Shown one piece after another: positions 25,681 to 34,102 of a DNA stretch of 62,417 bases (the first letter of the stretch is position 1; each line of letters opens with the position of its first letter). The notes under the pieces were generated by a model. The model saw nothing but the letters and a program-made list of their open reading frames with translations, was not told the origin of the DNA and ran no database searches. Origin of the DNA: Cutibacterium modestum (GTDB lineage: Bacteria; Actinomycetota; Actinomycetes; Propionibacteriales; Propionibacteriaceae); the NCBI RefSeq assembly GCF_008326345.1, contig NZ_BJEN01000005.1, forward strand, positions 1 to 62,417, in the 5' to 3' direction. The position numbers were made by a program, and so were the translations under genes.

Positions 25681-26180
25681 TCACCCCAAGATAATGATCT
25701 TGGGATTCTGAGCCGGGTCAATCCATCGCAGCGTGCTAGTCAGCTCTGACAGTGAGTCCATACCCACACACCCAGCAGTGTAACGCGTCGCATAATGCAA
25801 AAAGATCGCTGCCCCCGACTCGGCACCATGACGCGCCAGCGAGCCATAGTTGAAATCCAGTACGGCTGCTTGCCGGTACTGACGGCCCACGTAGTCCGCC
25901 AAGTGCTCGTTATCCGACTTCGACAACGCGCGACAGTCCTGACGCCACCGGTTGTAATCAGGGGCAGTGGGATCACCGATCCACCACGAGCACGAATTGA
26001 TCCGCCGATACGGCAACTTCGTCCCCGGATCACCAGCACCGAAAGCAAAGACGACCCCGTAGACACCTGATGGGGCGCCATATCACCCTGAATACACTGA
26101 GACCCTGACGTGACACCGAGACTCTTATCCAACCGCGCGACAACCCGCACGGCAGAGCGGTCGACCTCACTACACGCCAC
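25681..26180 (-). pseudogene. L,D-transpeptidase (YkuD) pseudogene
   Basis: The 3' part encodes PYRRINSCSWWIGDP, the catalytic HYATRYTAGCVGMDS (His...Cys as in YkuD enzymes that cross-link peptidoglycan) and the conserved end LRWIDPAQNPKIIILG. The N-terminal part (RVVARLDKSLGVTSG to GDMAPHQ) is in another frame, and YGVVFAFGAGDPGTK links back, so a frameshift near 26070 has split it. No signal peptide is left. It resembles chromosomal propionibacterial enzymes, so it may be a captured fragment. Confidence 0.75.
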
Positions 26181-26238
26181 CCCTCGACGCGCCCGAAAAC
26201 GGCCGTTTACGAGCAGCTGGTAAGTATTCAGAGGGGCA

Positions 26239-26652
26239 TCAGCGGGTGAGTTGGTAAACCCTTTGGCGGGTCACCCCAAGCACGCGGGCGGTGTCGTTGG
26301 CGCTGTATTTCTTCTCGACCCTCAGCAGAGTGACGGCCTCACGCTTGCGTGTGGCCGCGTGATCAAGCACCTTCCGGGCTTGGCGCTCTTCCTCCTCACC
26401 TTCTTCCCACATGCGGCGGGCGTCGGCCTCACCATCCAAGCGAACGTGAACCTTAAACGCCTTCTCATCGGGTCCATCCTCATCCCAGGCGGTAATGATT
26501 CCGCGGGCCTCGTCTGCGACCTGACCCAACTTCACTGCTTGCCCAACCGCCCCGAGGGCCGGAATCTCGAATACCCAGAAATTCGCCTCAGGTGAGACCT
26601 CACGATGGGCGATCACGTCATAGACCGTCCCAGCTTCTGCTGTCATGCTCAT
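26239..26652 (-). CDS. hicB: HicB-type antitoxin
   Basis: This 137-residue protein has a HicB-like N-terminal fold (YDVIAHREVSPEANFWVFEI, PALGAVGQAV) and a C-terminal HTH (YSANDTARVLGVTRQRVYQL). The ATG at 26652 overlaps the HicA stop by one base (TAATG) and has AAGGAG 8 nt upstream, so it is preferred to the GTG at 26661. The partially degenerate RNase H-like domain masks HicA, and the HTH represses the operon. Confidence 0.82.
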   Translation of the reverse strand: MSMTAEAGTVYDVIAHREVSPEANFWVFEIPALGAVGQAVKLGQVADEARGIITAWDEDGPDEKAFKVHVRLDGEADARRMWEEGEEEERQARKVLDHAATRKREAVTLLRVEKKYSANDTARVLGVTRQRVYQLTR

Positions 26653-26861
26653 TACTTCCACTCCTTCGGAATCGTCACGCCTGCTCGCTCCAGCTGCGCC
26701 AGGACACCAGCGGACATGAGCCGGTGACCTGTTGGTATCGATACACGCTCGGCCCCGTTAGACCTCCCCCAGATTTCATGACTTCCTTTCGCGTCACGCA
26801 GATAGTCCCATCCCTGGGAACGGAGCAGCTTGAGGACGTCCTTGGTTTTCTGCGGCTTCAT
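26652..26861 (-). CDS. hicA: HicA-type mRNA interferase toxin
   Basis: This 69-residue double-stranded-RNA-binding-like protein reads KTKDVLKLLRSQGWDYLRDA, KGSHEIWGRSNG, VSIPTGHRLMSAGVLAQLER. The GSHExW histidine is the catalytic residue of HicA. It is the first gene of the pair, with a strong promoter at 26869-26897 and probably leaderless translation. Confidence 0.88.
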   Translation of the reverse strand: MKPQKTKDVLKLLRSQGWDYLRDAKGSHEIWGRSNGAERVSIPTGHRLMSAGVLAQLERAGVTIPKEWK

Positions 26862-26868
26862 ACATTAT

Positions 26869-26897
26869 AGTATAGCCCCACTATACATATAAGACAA
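26869..26897 (-). promoter_or_regulatory. hicAB promoter
   Basis: On the minus strand TTGTCT (26892-26897) and TATACT (26869-26874) are separated by 17 bp. The ATG at 26861 lies about 7 nt beyond the -10 box, so the transcript is probably leaderless. TATAGTGGGGCTATA across the spacer is a near-palindrome and a likely HicB operator. Confidence 0.75.
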
Positions 26898-26901
26898 CCC
26901 C

Positions 26902-27090
26902 CTATTTACAGTTTAGTTGGCTTCTGTGCGCCCTCCACTGATGCCGTGGTGGACGAAGTCGTACCGTCCCGTCTGCTCGATTAGCGATATTGTCACGTCC
27001 GTAAGTGGCTTCCAGCGCGTCGATGATGAGCTGACGGGCCGTGGTGCCTAGATGCTTGAGGACGTCGCCCACAAGGGCCAGCCTCCGCAT
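26902..27090 (-). pseudogene. Possible RHH partition-protein remnant
   Basis: The minus frame contains LKHLGTTARQLIIDALEATY followed by G, similar to the RHH end of the ParB-like protein at 1202 ([11 protein letters not shown]). No proper start or N-terminal strand is present. It sits beside a ParA relic, which makes a decayed partition locus plausible. Weak. Confidence 0.3.
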
Positions 27091-27272
27091 GGACAGAACG
27101 AATCCTCAGCAACGCCGACCCACTGGGATTCCCCGTTGAGCCGGCCAACACGTCACCGCTGCAACATCTCAGCTCTAATCCCGACAAGATCATCATCATC
27201 GACACCCCGGCAGGCAACGGAGACATCACCACATACCCCGATCTGCCAAACCTCAACGACGACAAACACTGA
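27063..27272 (+). pseudogene. ParA-type ATPase relic
   Basis: The frame reads RRPQGPASAWTERILSNADP, LGFPVEPANTSPLQHLSS, PDKIIIIDTPAGNGDI and then a stop after 69 codons. This is the [11 protein letters not shown] to IIIDTPxG part of a ParA protein; the Walker A region and C-terminal half are missing. It is distinct in sequence from both intact ParA genes of the window, so it is the scar of a third partition system. Confidence 0.7.
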
Positions 27273-27340
27273 GCTGAAAGGAACACGATCATGGCGTCGG
27301 GCTGGGCTTCGGCGTAGCACAAGCCCAGCGCTTTTGACGG

Positions 27341-27997
27341 TCAGTGAGCGATGGCCAGGCCGACGAGGGCGCCGCTGCACAGGTTGGGCGCCCAGGGAAG
27401 GAATCGGGTGGTGTGGTGTCGGCAGCGGTCGATGAGGGCGTAGAGGGCGATCAGAGTCAGCCCGGCGATGACCGTGGCGTGGATCGTGGTGATCCCGGTT
27501 GCGGCGGCCGGGGCCGCCCACAGCGGCGTGATGCGCACATCAGAGAAACCGAATCCGCCTCGGGAGATGACCCAGACGATCATCCACGCCGCGGAGATGA
27601 CGACAGTAGCGATAGCAGCACGGATCGCCGCAGTCTGGTTCGCGAGAGCGATCATGGCCACAGCCCCGATCCATCCAACCCAGCCGGTCCAGGCGAGGAC
27701 TGCCGGTATCCATGTGGTGATGGCGTCGATGACGGCTACCCATGCCCCGATGGTGGCTAGCAGAGCCCAGGCCGGCCAGGTGGGTGCTGGGGCCCACGCT
27801 ACGGCGGCGATCATGGTTGTCGCAGATGCAGCACAGACAGCGATCATGCTTCGGAGACTGTAGGTGTCGCGGTAGGCGATTTTGTCGGGGCTGGCGGTAG
27901 CTGGTTCTGGCAAGACGCGGGTGAGGGCAGGCCACCCTGCGGCCGCGATAGCCATCACGGCGACCACCCACACAATATGTTGCATGGGTCTCATCAT
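27341..27997 (-). CDS. tadV: Type IV prepilin peptidase (TadV/CpaA-like)
   Basis: This 218-residue protein has about six membrane helices and the two A24-family aspartates: GAWVAVIDAITTWIP (first) and GGFGFSDVRITPLWA (second, for GxGD). It should cleave the Flp prepilin and TadE-like pseudopilins. It is the last gene of the minus-strand transfer operon, about 15 kb from the tad genes it would serve and on the opposite strand. It starts 38 nt after the FtsK-like gene. Confidence 0.8.
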   Translation of the reverse strand: MMRPMQHIVWVVAVMAIAAAGWPALTRVLPEPATASPDKIAYRDTYSLRSMIAVCAASATTMIAAVAWAPAPTWPAWALLATIGAWVAVIDAITTWIPAVLAWTGWVGWIGAVAMIALANQTAAIRAAIATVVISAAWMIVWVISRGGFGFSDVRITPLWAAPAAATGITTIHATVIAGLTLIALYALIDRCRHHTTRFLPWAPNLCSGALVGLAIAH

Positions 27998-28035
27998 GGC
28001 CCATCAATGCCGAAAATGGGGGGGCTGACATGGGT

Positions 28036-30033
28036 TCAGCCGTCGAGAGGTGTGCGGGTGGCCGTGGCTTCTCCTGCGCCGAGCATGAGGGTTCCGGAAT
28101 CGTCGCCGGCCGATTCCCAATCGACGATGACCTGCTCACCGTCGACGCTGGACTCGGCGATGGTCACCCAATCTCCGTCTATGTCGATGAGCATCCCAGC
28201 AGTCAACTCGGTGGCGGCCACCGGGTGGGGTGGGCTGTAGAAGCGGTCGATGTCGCAAACGGGATCTTCGTCGGGTTCCTCGACTACCGGGGGCGGGGCG
28301 GGCCTGGCTGTCTCGGTGTCGTCGGCCAGGTCGGCTCCCAGGATGCGCTCCCACTGCGGGCTGGTTTTCTTGCCCGCTGAGGCCATGGCCTTAGCGATCT
28401 GTTTGTCAGTGGGCCACACAAACTTCTTCTTGGTCCAGGTCGTGGTGGCGGGTCGCAGCTGTTCCAGCAGCTTCAGGTCTTGCGGGGAGCGGGCTTTGCG
28501 GGGGTCGGGGGTGTAGAAGAACTGGACTTCTTTGGGGGTTGATTCGCCGGATAGGTAGGTGCCGCGGCCGCGTTTGCCGAACGGGATGCCCACGCCGACG
28601 TGTTCGGAGCCGAACATCATGCGGGCGCCATCGGAGGACAGGGGTCCGGTGGCGGCTCGGCCGGAGAAGTTGTCTCGGATCTCGCCGCCCAGAAATTCGG
28701 CGTCTGGGCGTTGGGTTCCTAGATCGACGTGGATGCGGCAGGCTGCTGCCATGCGCAGCAGGGAGCCGATCCAGCCGAAGACGGGGCATTCTCCGGGCAT
28801 TCCGGAGACTTTGATCGTCGACCACCAGTTTTTCGTGTTGCCGTAGAACTGGCGGTATTCGTCGATGAGGACGAGCACTCGGGTGAAGTCGGTTTCTCGT
28901 GCTCCTTCTTCCTCGATGCGTCGGTAGCGGTCCTCCATGAGGGCCCACAGCCAGTGGATGAGGGCGACCTGGTCGGGCACGGTGGTGGCGACCATTTCGA
29001 TGTTGGGCCACTCCCGCAAGCCCAGATATTCGATGCGTTTGGGGTCGACGATGAAGACGCGCCAGTCACGGCGGGCGGCCTCGACGGCGTCACCGATCAT
29101 GGATACCGTTTTCCCGGTGCGGGTACGGCCGGCTTTGAGCTGGTGGGCCATGACACCAGAGATGTCCCAGTAGCAGGTGTTGCCGTCCTCGTCGACGGCT
29201 TGAGGGATCTTCTCCCAATCTGGGGAATCTGGGGCAGGAAGGGCCACCGGTCGCGCCGCCACCGAGGGCAAAGGGCGTCGACGAGTGACAGTGATGGTGT
29301 CGTGCTCCAAGTCGAAGTCGCTGCGCCATTGGCCGGGCATCATCGCCGAGGTTACCGCGGCCAGGCGTAGCTGAATGTTGGGGCTGGACAGGTGAGCGCC
29401 ACGCTGGTGGTGAATGGTGAACCCGTCCAGCTTCCCCTGATCGGTGCTCCAGGAATCGACAGTGACCGCCGACCCATAGATTTGGGTGGCCACGTCTTTG
29501 GCGCGCTCGGTGGCCCGATCCAGATCAGTCTTGTCAGGCTCGGGGGTGGGGTCACGGTAGGCCAGGATGAACCGTCCGGCCGGGATCGTTGCGGAAACCA
29601 CCGTGAATTGTCCTGGCGGCCAGGCAGCTGCAGCTGCCTGGGTCAGCGTCATTGACACGGTCTCCCCCGCGGCCGCCTCAGGAGGAATAGTGAGGATCAG
29701 TCGGCGCGGGTGTTTGCCCTTGCGATCCCACGTAACTTTCTGGGACACCGGCACCTTCAGCGTCGCCTGGATAGCCAGGCGGGCTGTTTCAGCGGTCTCA
29801 GTGCGCCGGTCGGCGCGCAACGCACGACTGGCGTGAAGAGTCCCCGCCGCAGCGCAGCCCACACATAGCAGCCACCAGCGGGGATCCGCGGCCGCGGCGT
29901 AGCCTCCTGTGGCCAGTACCGCACCCGACCAGCCGGCCGCAGTGTTCGTCCACGCCGGTTTCACGCTGACAGCGAGCTGGGCGGAGGGTGTCTTCTTCGC
30001 GGCCGCAACTGAGGGACGAGACCGGATGGTCAT
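28036..30033 (-). CDS. FtsK/SpoIIIE-type DNA translocase (transfer coupling ATPase)
   Basis: This 665-residue protein has two N-terminal membrane helices (about 32-65), then an FtsK/HerA ATPase: Walker A in LKAGRTRTGKTVSMIGDAV (about 317-335), Walker B in VLVLIDEYRQF, and a sensor-like DLGTQRPDAEFLGGEIRDNF. It resembles TcpA/TraB coupling proteins that move plasmid DNA in Gram-positive conjugation. It overlaps the WhiB-like gene by ATGA. The C-terminal tail (PPPVVEEPDEDPVCDIDRFY) is acidic. Confidence 0.85.
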   Translation of the reverse strand: MTIRSRPSVAAAKKTPSAQLAVSVKPAWTNTAAGWSGAVLATGGYAAAADPRWWLLCVGCAAAGTLHASRALRADRRTETAETARLAIQATLKVPVSQKVTWDRKGKHPRRLILTIPPEAAAGETVSMTLTQAAAAAWPPGQFTVVSATIPAGRFILAYRDPTPEPDKTDLDRATERAKDVATQIYGSAVTVDSWSTDQGKLDGFTIHHQRGAHLSSPNIQLRLAAVTSAMMPGQWRSDFDLEHDTITVTRRRPLPSVAARPVALPAPDSPDWEKIPQAVDEDGNTCYWDISGVMAHQLKAGRTRTGKTVSMIGDAVEAARRDWRVFIVDPKRIEYLGLREWPNIEMVATTVPDQVALIHWLWALMEDRYRRIEEEGARETDFTRVLVLIDEYRQFYGNTKNWWSTIKVSGMPGECPVFGWIGSLLRMAAACRIHVDLGTQRPDAEFLGGEIRDNFSGRAATGPLSSDGARMMFGSEHVGVGIPFGKRGRGTYLSGESTPKEVQFFYTPDPRKARSPQDLKLLEQLRPATTTWTKKKFVWPTDKQIAKAMASAGKKTSPQWERILGADLADDTETARPAPPPVVEEPDEDPVCDIDRFYSPPHPVAATELTAGMLIDIDGDWVTIAESSVDGEQVIVDWESAGDDSGTLMLGAGEATATRTPLDG

Positions 30034-30308
30034 GCCGCAGTTTCCTTGTGGCAGGTCAGCTCATAGGCATGATGTCCAGCAATGATGCCGTGACGCACCG
30101 CCCCGGTGGCCGCATAGACCGTGCATAGCTTGAACACGGGGCACCCATTACAGGCCGCCGGGTTCATGCTTTCTTTGTCCCACGACGGCGGATCATCGGT
30201 GCACGGCACAACCAGGCCATCCTGTTGGACAGCACTGATAGCGGTGAACAGTCGCAGCTGGGCGCGAACTTGTTCCCGGGTTAGGTTGACGGAGCGGGAT
30301 ACACGCAT
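30030..30308 (-). CDS. WhiB-like Fe-S regulatory protein
   Basis: This 92-residue protein has four cysteines in WhiB spacing (VPCTDDPPSWD ... ACNGCPVFKLCTVYA) and the following G-V-R-H-G turn variant AVRHGIIAGHHAYEL. Such proteins bind a 4Fe-4S cluster and sigma factor region 4. The ATG at 30308 is chosen for the AAGGAAG upstream. It lies within the transfer operon, has its own copy of the repeated promoter-like element upstream, and could control transfer in response to redox state or through a sigma factor. Confidence 0.8.
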   Translation of the reverse strand: MRVSRSVNLTREQVRAQLRLFTAISAVQQDGLVVPCTDDPPSWDKESMNPAACNGCPVFKLCTVYAATGAVRHGIIAGHHAYELTCHKETAA

Positions 30309-30323
30309 GGGGGCTTCCTTCCT

Positions 30324-30363
30324 CTTCACTGGTGAAGGTGTCTGCACGCTCCTGGATGTGCGG
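30324..30363 (-). promoter_or_regulatory. Repeated plasmid element CCGCACAT-N18-CTTCA (copy 4)
   Basis: On the minus strand CCGCACAT is followed after 18 nt by the palindrome CTTCACCAGTGAAG, 29 nt upstream of the WhiB-like start. It lies within the transfer gene cluster, so it may be an internal promoter. Confidence 0.78.
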
Positions 30364-30372
30364 AGGAATTTG

Positions 30373-30924
30373 TCAGTGCTTGATCGCGGTGATCAGCCAG
30401 CCGGTCGCGGCAGTGGGTTCGGGCACCAGGGTCAGGTGCACCACGGTGTGGTCGGCCAAGGGCACGTCGACCAGGGGTCCGTCGGCAGTTGCCCCAGCGA
30501 AGGTGGGGGGTCCGGCCACGGTGGTGGCAGGAATCTGGTTGGGTTTCGCGGCCATCAGGGAGCCCATGAGGGTCGGGGCGGCGACCTGGACGAGGGCGAT
30601 TTTGCGGGCGGCGGGATCGCGGGTCAACCAGCCGCGGGTGAAGGTGAGCGCAGCCGACGTGATATCGGGGCTCAGTGGGGCTGGAGTGGCGGCTGGGTGG
30701 GCCGTTGAGGAGGGCCATACGCGCGGTAGCGCTGGCGACATCGAGCGGGTCGGAGTGGGGTCAGGTGTGGGGCTTAGGGTCCGATGTGGCGATGGGGCTA
30801 CCGCCCCGGTGGTGGGAGACGAGACTGGTTGGGGGTGGTGTTGAGGGCGTGGGATCAGGGTGAAGGCAGCCAAACTGGCCGGGATGAGGATGGCGGCCGC
30901 GCTGACGGACCGTAGTGAGGTCAT
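30373..30924 (-). CDS. Secreted or membrane-anchored transfer protein, unknown
   Basis: This 183-residue protein has an N-terminal hydrophobic signal or anchor (VSAAAILIPASLAAFTLIP), a Pro/Ser/Thr-rich linker (30-85) and a C-terminal domain from residue 88 (ALTFTRGWLTRDPAARKIAL) that resembles the small alpha/beta fold of TcpC/VirB8-type proteins and conjugal accessory proteins. It overlaps the NlpC/P60 gene by 4 nt. A role in the mating channel is inferred from operon position. Confidence 0.65.
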   Translation of the reverse strand: MTSLRSVSAAAILIPASLAAFTLIPRPQHHPQPVSSPTTGAVAPSPHRTLSPTPDPTPTRSMSPALPRVWPSSTAHPAATPAPLSPDITSAALTFTRGWLTRDPAARKIALVQVAAPTLMGSLMAAKPNQIPATTVAGPPTFAGATADGPLVDVPLADHTVVHLTLVPEPTAATGWLITAIKH

Positions 30925-31985
30925 GTGACGATCCTTCGGTAGCTCGAGGGGTTGCCGTAGATCTTCTCCACGTTGATGCCGCGGGCTTGGTTGTCGGCGC
31001 TGATCATCTGGCCTCTACCGATGTAGGTGGCTACGTGGTGGGCAGGGATGCCCCAGAAGATAAGGTCGCCGACTTTGAGCTGGTTGCGGTTGACTGGGGT
31101 GCCGACTTTTTGCTGTTCGGCAGCGGTGCGGGGAAGGTTGATGCCGATACGTCGGTACAGTGCCGAGGTCAGGCCTGAGCAGTCGTAGCCGCCATCGCTC
31201 GCACCATTACCGCCCCACACGTAGGCGTAGGAGTTGTTGGCGGCGATCGATTTGGCCCATTCCACGGCTTTGGTCAGGTTCTTTGAGACGCCGGTTTCGT
31301 TAGCGGCTCCTGTGGCACAGTTGTTTGACAGGTGCCCTGTGGTGGTGGCTCCCACTATTTGTTTGGCCATGGTTTCCCATTTGGCGTAAGCATCGGGCAG
31401 GGCTGAGCCTTGCACTGCCTGAGCTGCCTGCGTCAGCGGCATCTTCTGCCAGTCAGCGATGTCGACAAGGCCGGGAATGTGGTAGCCGGGGCCGCCGGCC
31501 GATGTGGGGCCAGCATAGGTGATGGTGTGGCCTTTCAGGAATGTCTCCGTGGCGTAGGCATCATTGTTGACTTGGTCCAAGGTGCCGTACCAGCCCGGTA
31601 GAACGCGCTGTTGGAATGGGCCGGCGTCGCCGTCACTGTTAGGTTTCGTTGCGGCGGGGTTGGCTCCGAGGTCTGATTCCTGTTTAGCGGTCATGATGGC
31701 GATGACCGCAGCCTGGACAGGTAGTTTGTCGCGTTGGACCACGGTGACGATGGTGGTCACGAGTTGCTTCTGCCTGGCTGTGAGGCCTCCGATACTAACA
31801 GCGCCACCGGTGACAGTTCCTATGCAGGGATCCCCACCGACACCGCCAGCGCCAGAGTTGTCGTCGAGGGCCCCGGCGCCTACTGACAGTAGTGGCACCA
31901 CAATCACGGCAGCTGACGACATTGCCAGGCCCGCAAGGATCAGTGCTACGACACTTGCTACGACGATCACGCGAGACGCCTTCAT
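30921..31985 (-). CDS. NlpC/P60 cell-wall hydrolase of the transfer system
   Basis: This 354-residue protein has an N-terminal membrane anchor (about 7-35), a lysozyme-like region (LPVQAAVIAIMTAKQESDLG, catalytic-type Glu; DAGPFQQR) and a C-terminal NlpC/P60 peptidase (YAYVWGGNGASDGGYDCSGL with catalytic Cys; AHHVATYIG with His). Bifunctional hydrolases of this type (TcpI, VirB1-like) open the peptidoglycan for the mating channel. It overlaps both neighbours by 4 nt. Confidence 0.88.
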   Translation of the reverse strand: MKASRVIVVASVVALILAGLAMSSAAVIVVPLLSVGAGALDDNSGAGGVGGDPCIGTVTGGAVSIGGLTARQKQLVTTIVTVVQRDKLPVQAAVIAIMTAKQESDLGANPAATKPNSDGDAGPFQQRVLPGWYGTLDQVNNDAYATETFLKGHTITYAGPTSAGGPGYHIPGLVDIADWQKMPLTQAAQAVQGSALPDAYAKWETMAKQIVGATTTGHLSNNCATGAANETGVSKNLTKAVEWAKSIAANNSYAYVWGGNGASDGGYDCSGLTSALYRRIGINLPRTAAEQQKVGTPVNRNQLKVGDLIFWGIPAHHVATYIGRGQMISADNQARGINVEKIYGNPSSYRRIVT

Positions 31986-34102
31986 CGCTGGCCGCCCTTC
32001 GCTGGTTTGAGGGGGCTTCGCCTGCTGATACGCACGGGCTTCGTTGATCCACTCCGCCGTCGGTTGGCAGGCCTGGGTTTGAGCGGCTTATTGGGTTGCG
32101 GTTGAGGTTCCGGAGGCTTCTTAGGTTCCTTAGGGGGTTTCACATGCCTAGGCACTTCGGTGGCGGTGGGAGGAGTCAGCACGTGGCGCACCGGCTTAGT
32201 GACCTTCCGGACACCCAAGACAACCGGTTTGATCACCGCTTTGGTGCCCTTAACCATCGGTGCGGCTACCTTCGCACCGGTGGCCTTGACTGCATGATGC
32301 GTCTTGATGGCCCCGGCCTCGGCCCGGCCAACCCGTCTAGCAGCAGCATCGAGGGTCGGGTGGCCCGTCGTCGCCCTCACCGGTGCGTCCTTGCCCTGGC
32401 GGGTCTGCTTAGCGATCGCCGACATGCCGCCTCGCAATGCCGAAACATGATTGTGGGCGTGGGCGATCGCCGACATGCCGGCCGTCGCGATTTTTGACTG
32501 GCCCTGCGGGGCCCCTGCCCCAGCACGAATCTGCCGGTAAGCCGCCGACGTGCGACGAGCACCCGCCGCCATTCGCGCCACCTTCGCAGCCCTAGTCACT
32601 CCCGTCGACACGCCACCCGTGGCTACCGCAGCAGCACCCGAGACCACAGTCGAGGCCATCCGCCTTCGACCCAATCCGGTGAGCTTGCGACCACCACTGC
32701 GCACCATCCGGCGAGCACCCCGCCCAGCCCACTGGCCGATCACCGAGCCCCTTTCGGAACGCTTGCTGCGCATCCAATCGTTGATCTTGTCCCTCAGCCC
32801 TTTCTCGCCCTTGTGACGACGCCACATGGACATCAAGAACCCGATAATCCCCACGAGCTCGAGCATGTTGACAACCATGACCTTGATGGCGACATCACCG
32901 TCAGAGGCGAAAACCGACTTGATGATGAGCATGACCACACCCAACATCACCATCGACCCGACAATGCCGATCATCGAGTACAAGATCGAACACAGATCCC
33001 GGATGAGCGGATCTGTGCGGCCAGGGATAGCCCGCAACACGTTGAGCATCGACATGAACGCCGACCACACCAACTTGCACACGTAGAACCAGCACATGCC
33101 CGCGAACACCAGCAGGACCACAGCCAAACCCGCCACCGTCGACGAGTAAAAGAAGAACCCCACCAACCACGAACCATCCGCAATATCGCCGGCGTAATCC
33201 GACAACCCCTCATCACAGTCACCAAGGTCGTCGCGAGCATCCGAGACGTCATCGTAAGGGCCACCCTTGAGCACCTCGATGTACTTGTCGTGGCACTTCG
33301 CATCAATAATCCGGCCATAGTTGAGCTGCTGATGAACCGGCGCCACGAACGAGTCCACAATGATCGCCGACAGCTTCGGATCCTTCGAGTCTCCCGTCGA
33401 GGTCATGTCATCAGGAACCTCGACCTCACCAGCGGTCGCCGTCGCAGGATCAACCGAACTAGTAATCATGTGAGACAGCGCCACACCGAACTGCTGGGTG
33501 CGAGCCAACGGAGTAGCCAACGTCGTCGTATCGCCTGCGAACTTCGCCACTGGGGCCGCCAAGAAACCCAACGCCAGCGCCGCAGCAATCGCCGCACGCG
33601 CACCCGTAGCCCACGCCCCAGCCGTGCGTCCCCTCATCATCTTGACGACCACGCCCACACCGGCGCACGTCGTCAGCAACGTCAACACCGTTCCACCCCA
33701 GCTGTCCGCTCCCAGCGGAGCCAAAACCTTGTCGTGGATGTCGTTCTGCAACCCCACCAGCGGGCCGGTAATCCACCCCACCCAGCTCATCGCCACGGTC
33801 CAGTCCAACAACCGGCACAACAGGGCAACGACCATCAGGTACGTGTTCCAACACATACCAATAATGGAGGCCCACATACCCTTCAGCGGGGCCGTAACAC
33901 CACCATCGTCCAACGACATCTGGTACTGAAACAAGTGAATACCGTTGGAGTCAGTCACATTGAAACCATCACCCATCCAGCCCAGCCCAGGACCCGACGC
34001 CATAGCAGGCACACTGCCCAACGCCACCACCAGAACCAGCGTGGTGACGATGATACGGAACCACCGCTCCCCGGTTCCGCGACGATACGGATGACGGCTC
34101 AC
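31982..34102 (-). CDS. VirB6/TrbL-like membrane channel protein
   Basis: This 706-residue protein has a signal-like N-terminus (RIIVTTLVLVVALGSVPAMA), about seven further membrane helices between 65 and 440, and a long basic C-terminal tail (about 460-706) rich in Lys, Arg, Ala and Pro. Size and layout match polytopic TcpH/VirB6-type components of Gram-positive T4SS. It overlaps the VirB4 gene by 4 nt. The tail may bind DNA or partner proteins. Confidence 0.8.
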   Translation of the reverse strand: MSRHPYRRGTGERWFRIIVTTLVLVVALGSVPAMASGPGLGWMGDGFNVTDSNGIHLFQYQMSLDDGGVTAPLKGMWASIIGMCWNTYLMVVALLCRLLDWTVAMSWVGWITGPLVGLQNDIHDKVLAPLGADSWGGTVLTLLTTCAGVGVVVKMMRGRTAGAWATGARAAIAAALALGFLAAPVAKFAGDTTTLATPLARTQQFGVALSHMITSSVDPATATAGEVEVPDDMTSTGDSKDPKLSAIIVDSFVAPVHQQLNYGRIIDAKCHDKYIEVLKGGPYDDVSDARDDLGDCDEGLSDYAGDIADGSWLVGFFFYSSTVAGLAVVLLVFAGMCWFYVCKLVWSAFMSMLNVLRAIPGRTDPLIRDLCSILYSMIGIVGSMVMLGVVMLIIKSVFASDGDVAIKVMVVNMLELVGIIGFLMSMWRRHKGEKGLRDKINDWMRSKRSERGSVIGQWAGRGARRMVRSGGRKLTGLGRRRMASTVVSGAAAVATGGVSTGVTRAAKVARMAAGARRTSAAYRQIRAGAGAPQGQSKIATAGMSAIAHAHNHVSALRGGMSAIAKQTRQGKDAPVRATTGHPTLDAAARRVGRAEAGAIKTHHAVKATGAKVAAPMVKGTKAVIKPVVLGVRKVTKPVRHVLTPPTATEVPRHVKPPKEPKKPPEPQPQPNKPLKPRPANRRRSGSTKPVRISRRSPLKPAKGGQR

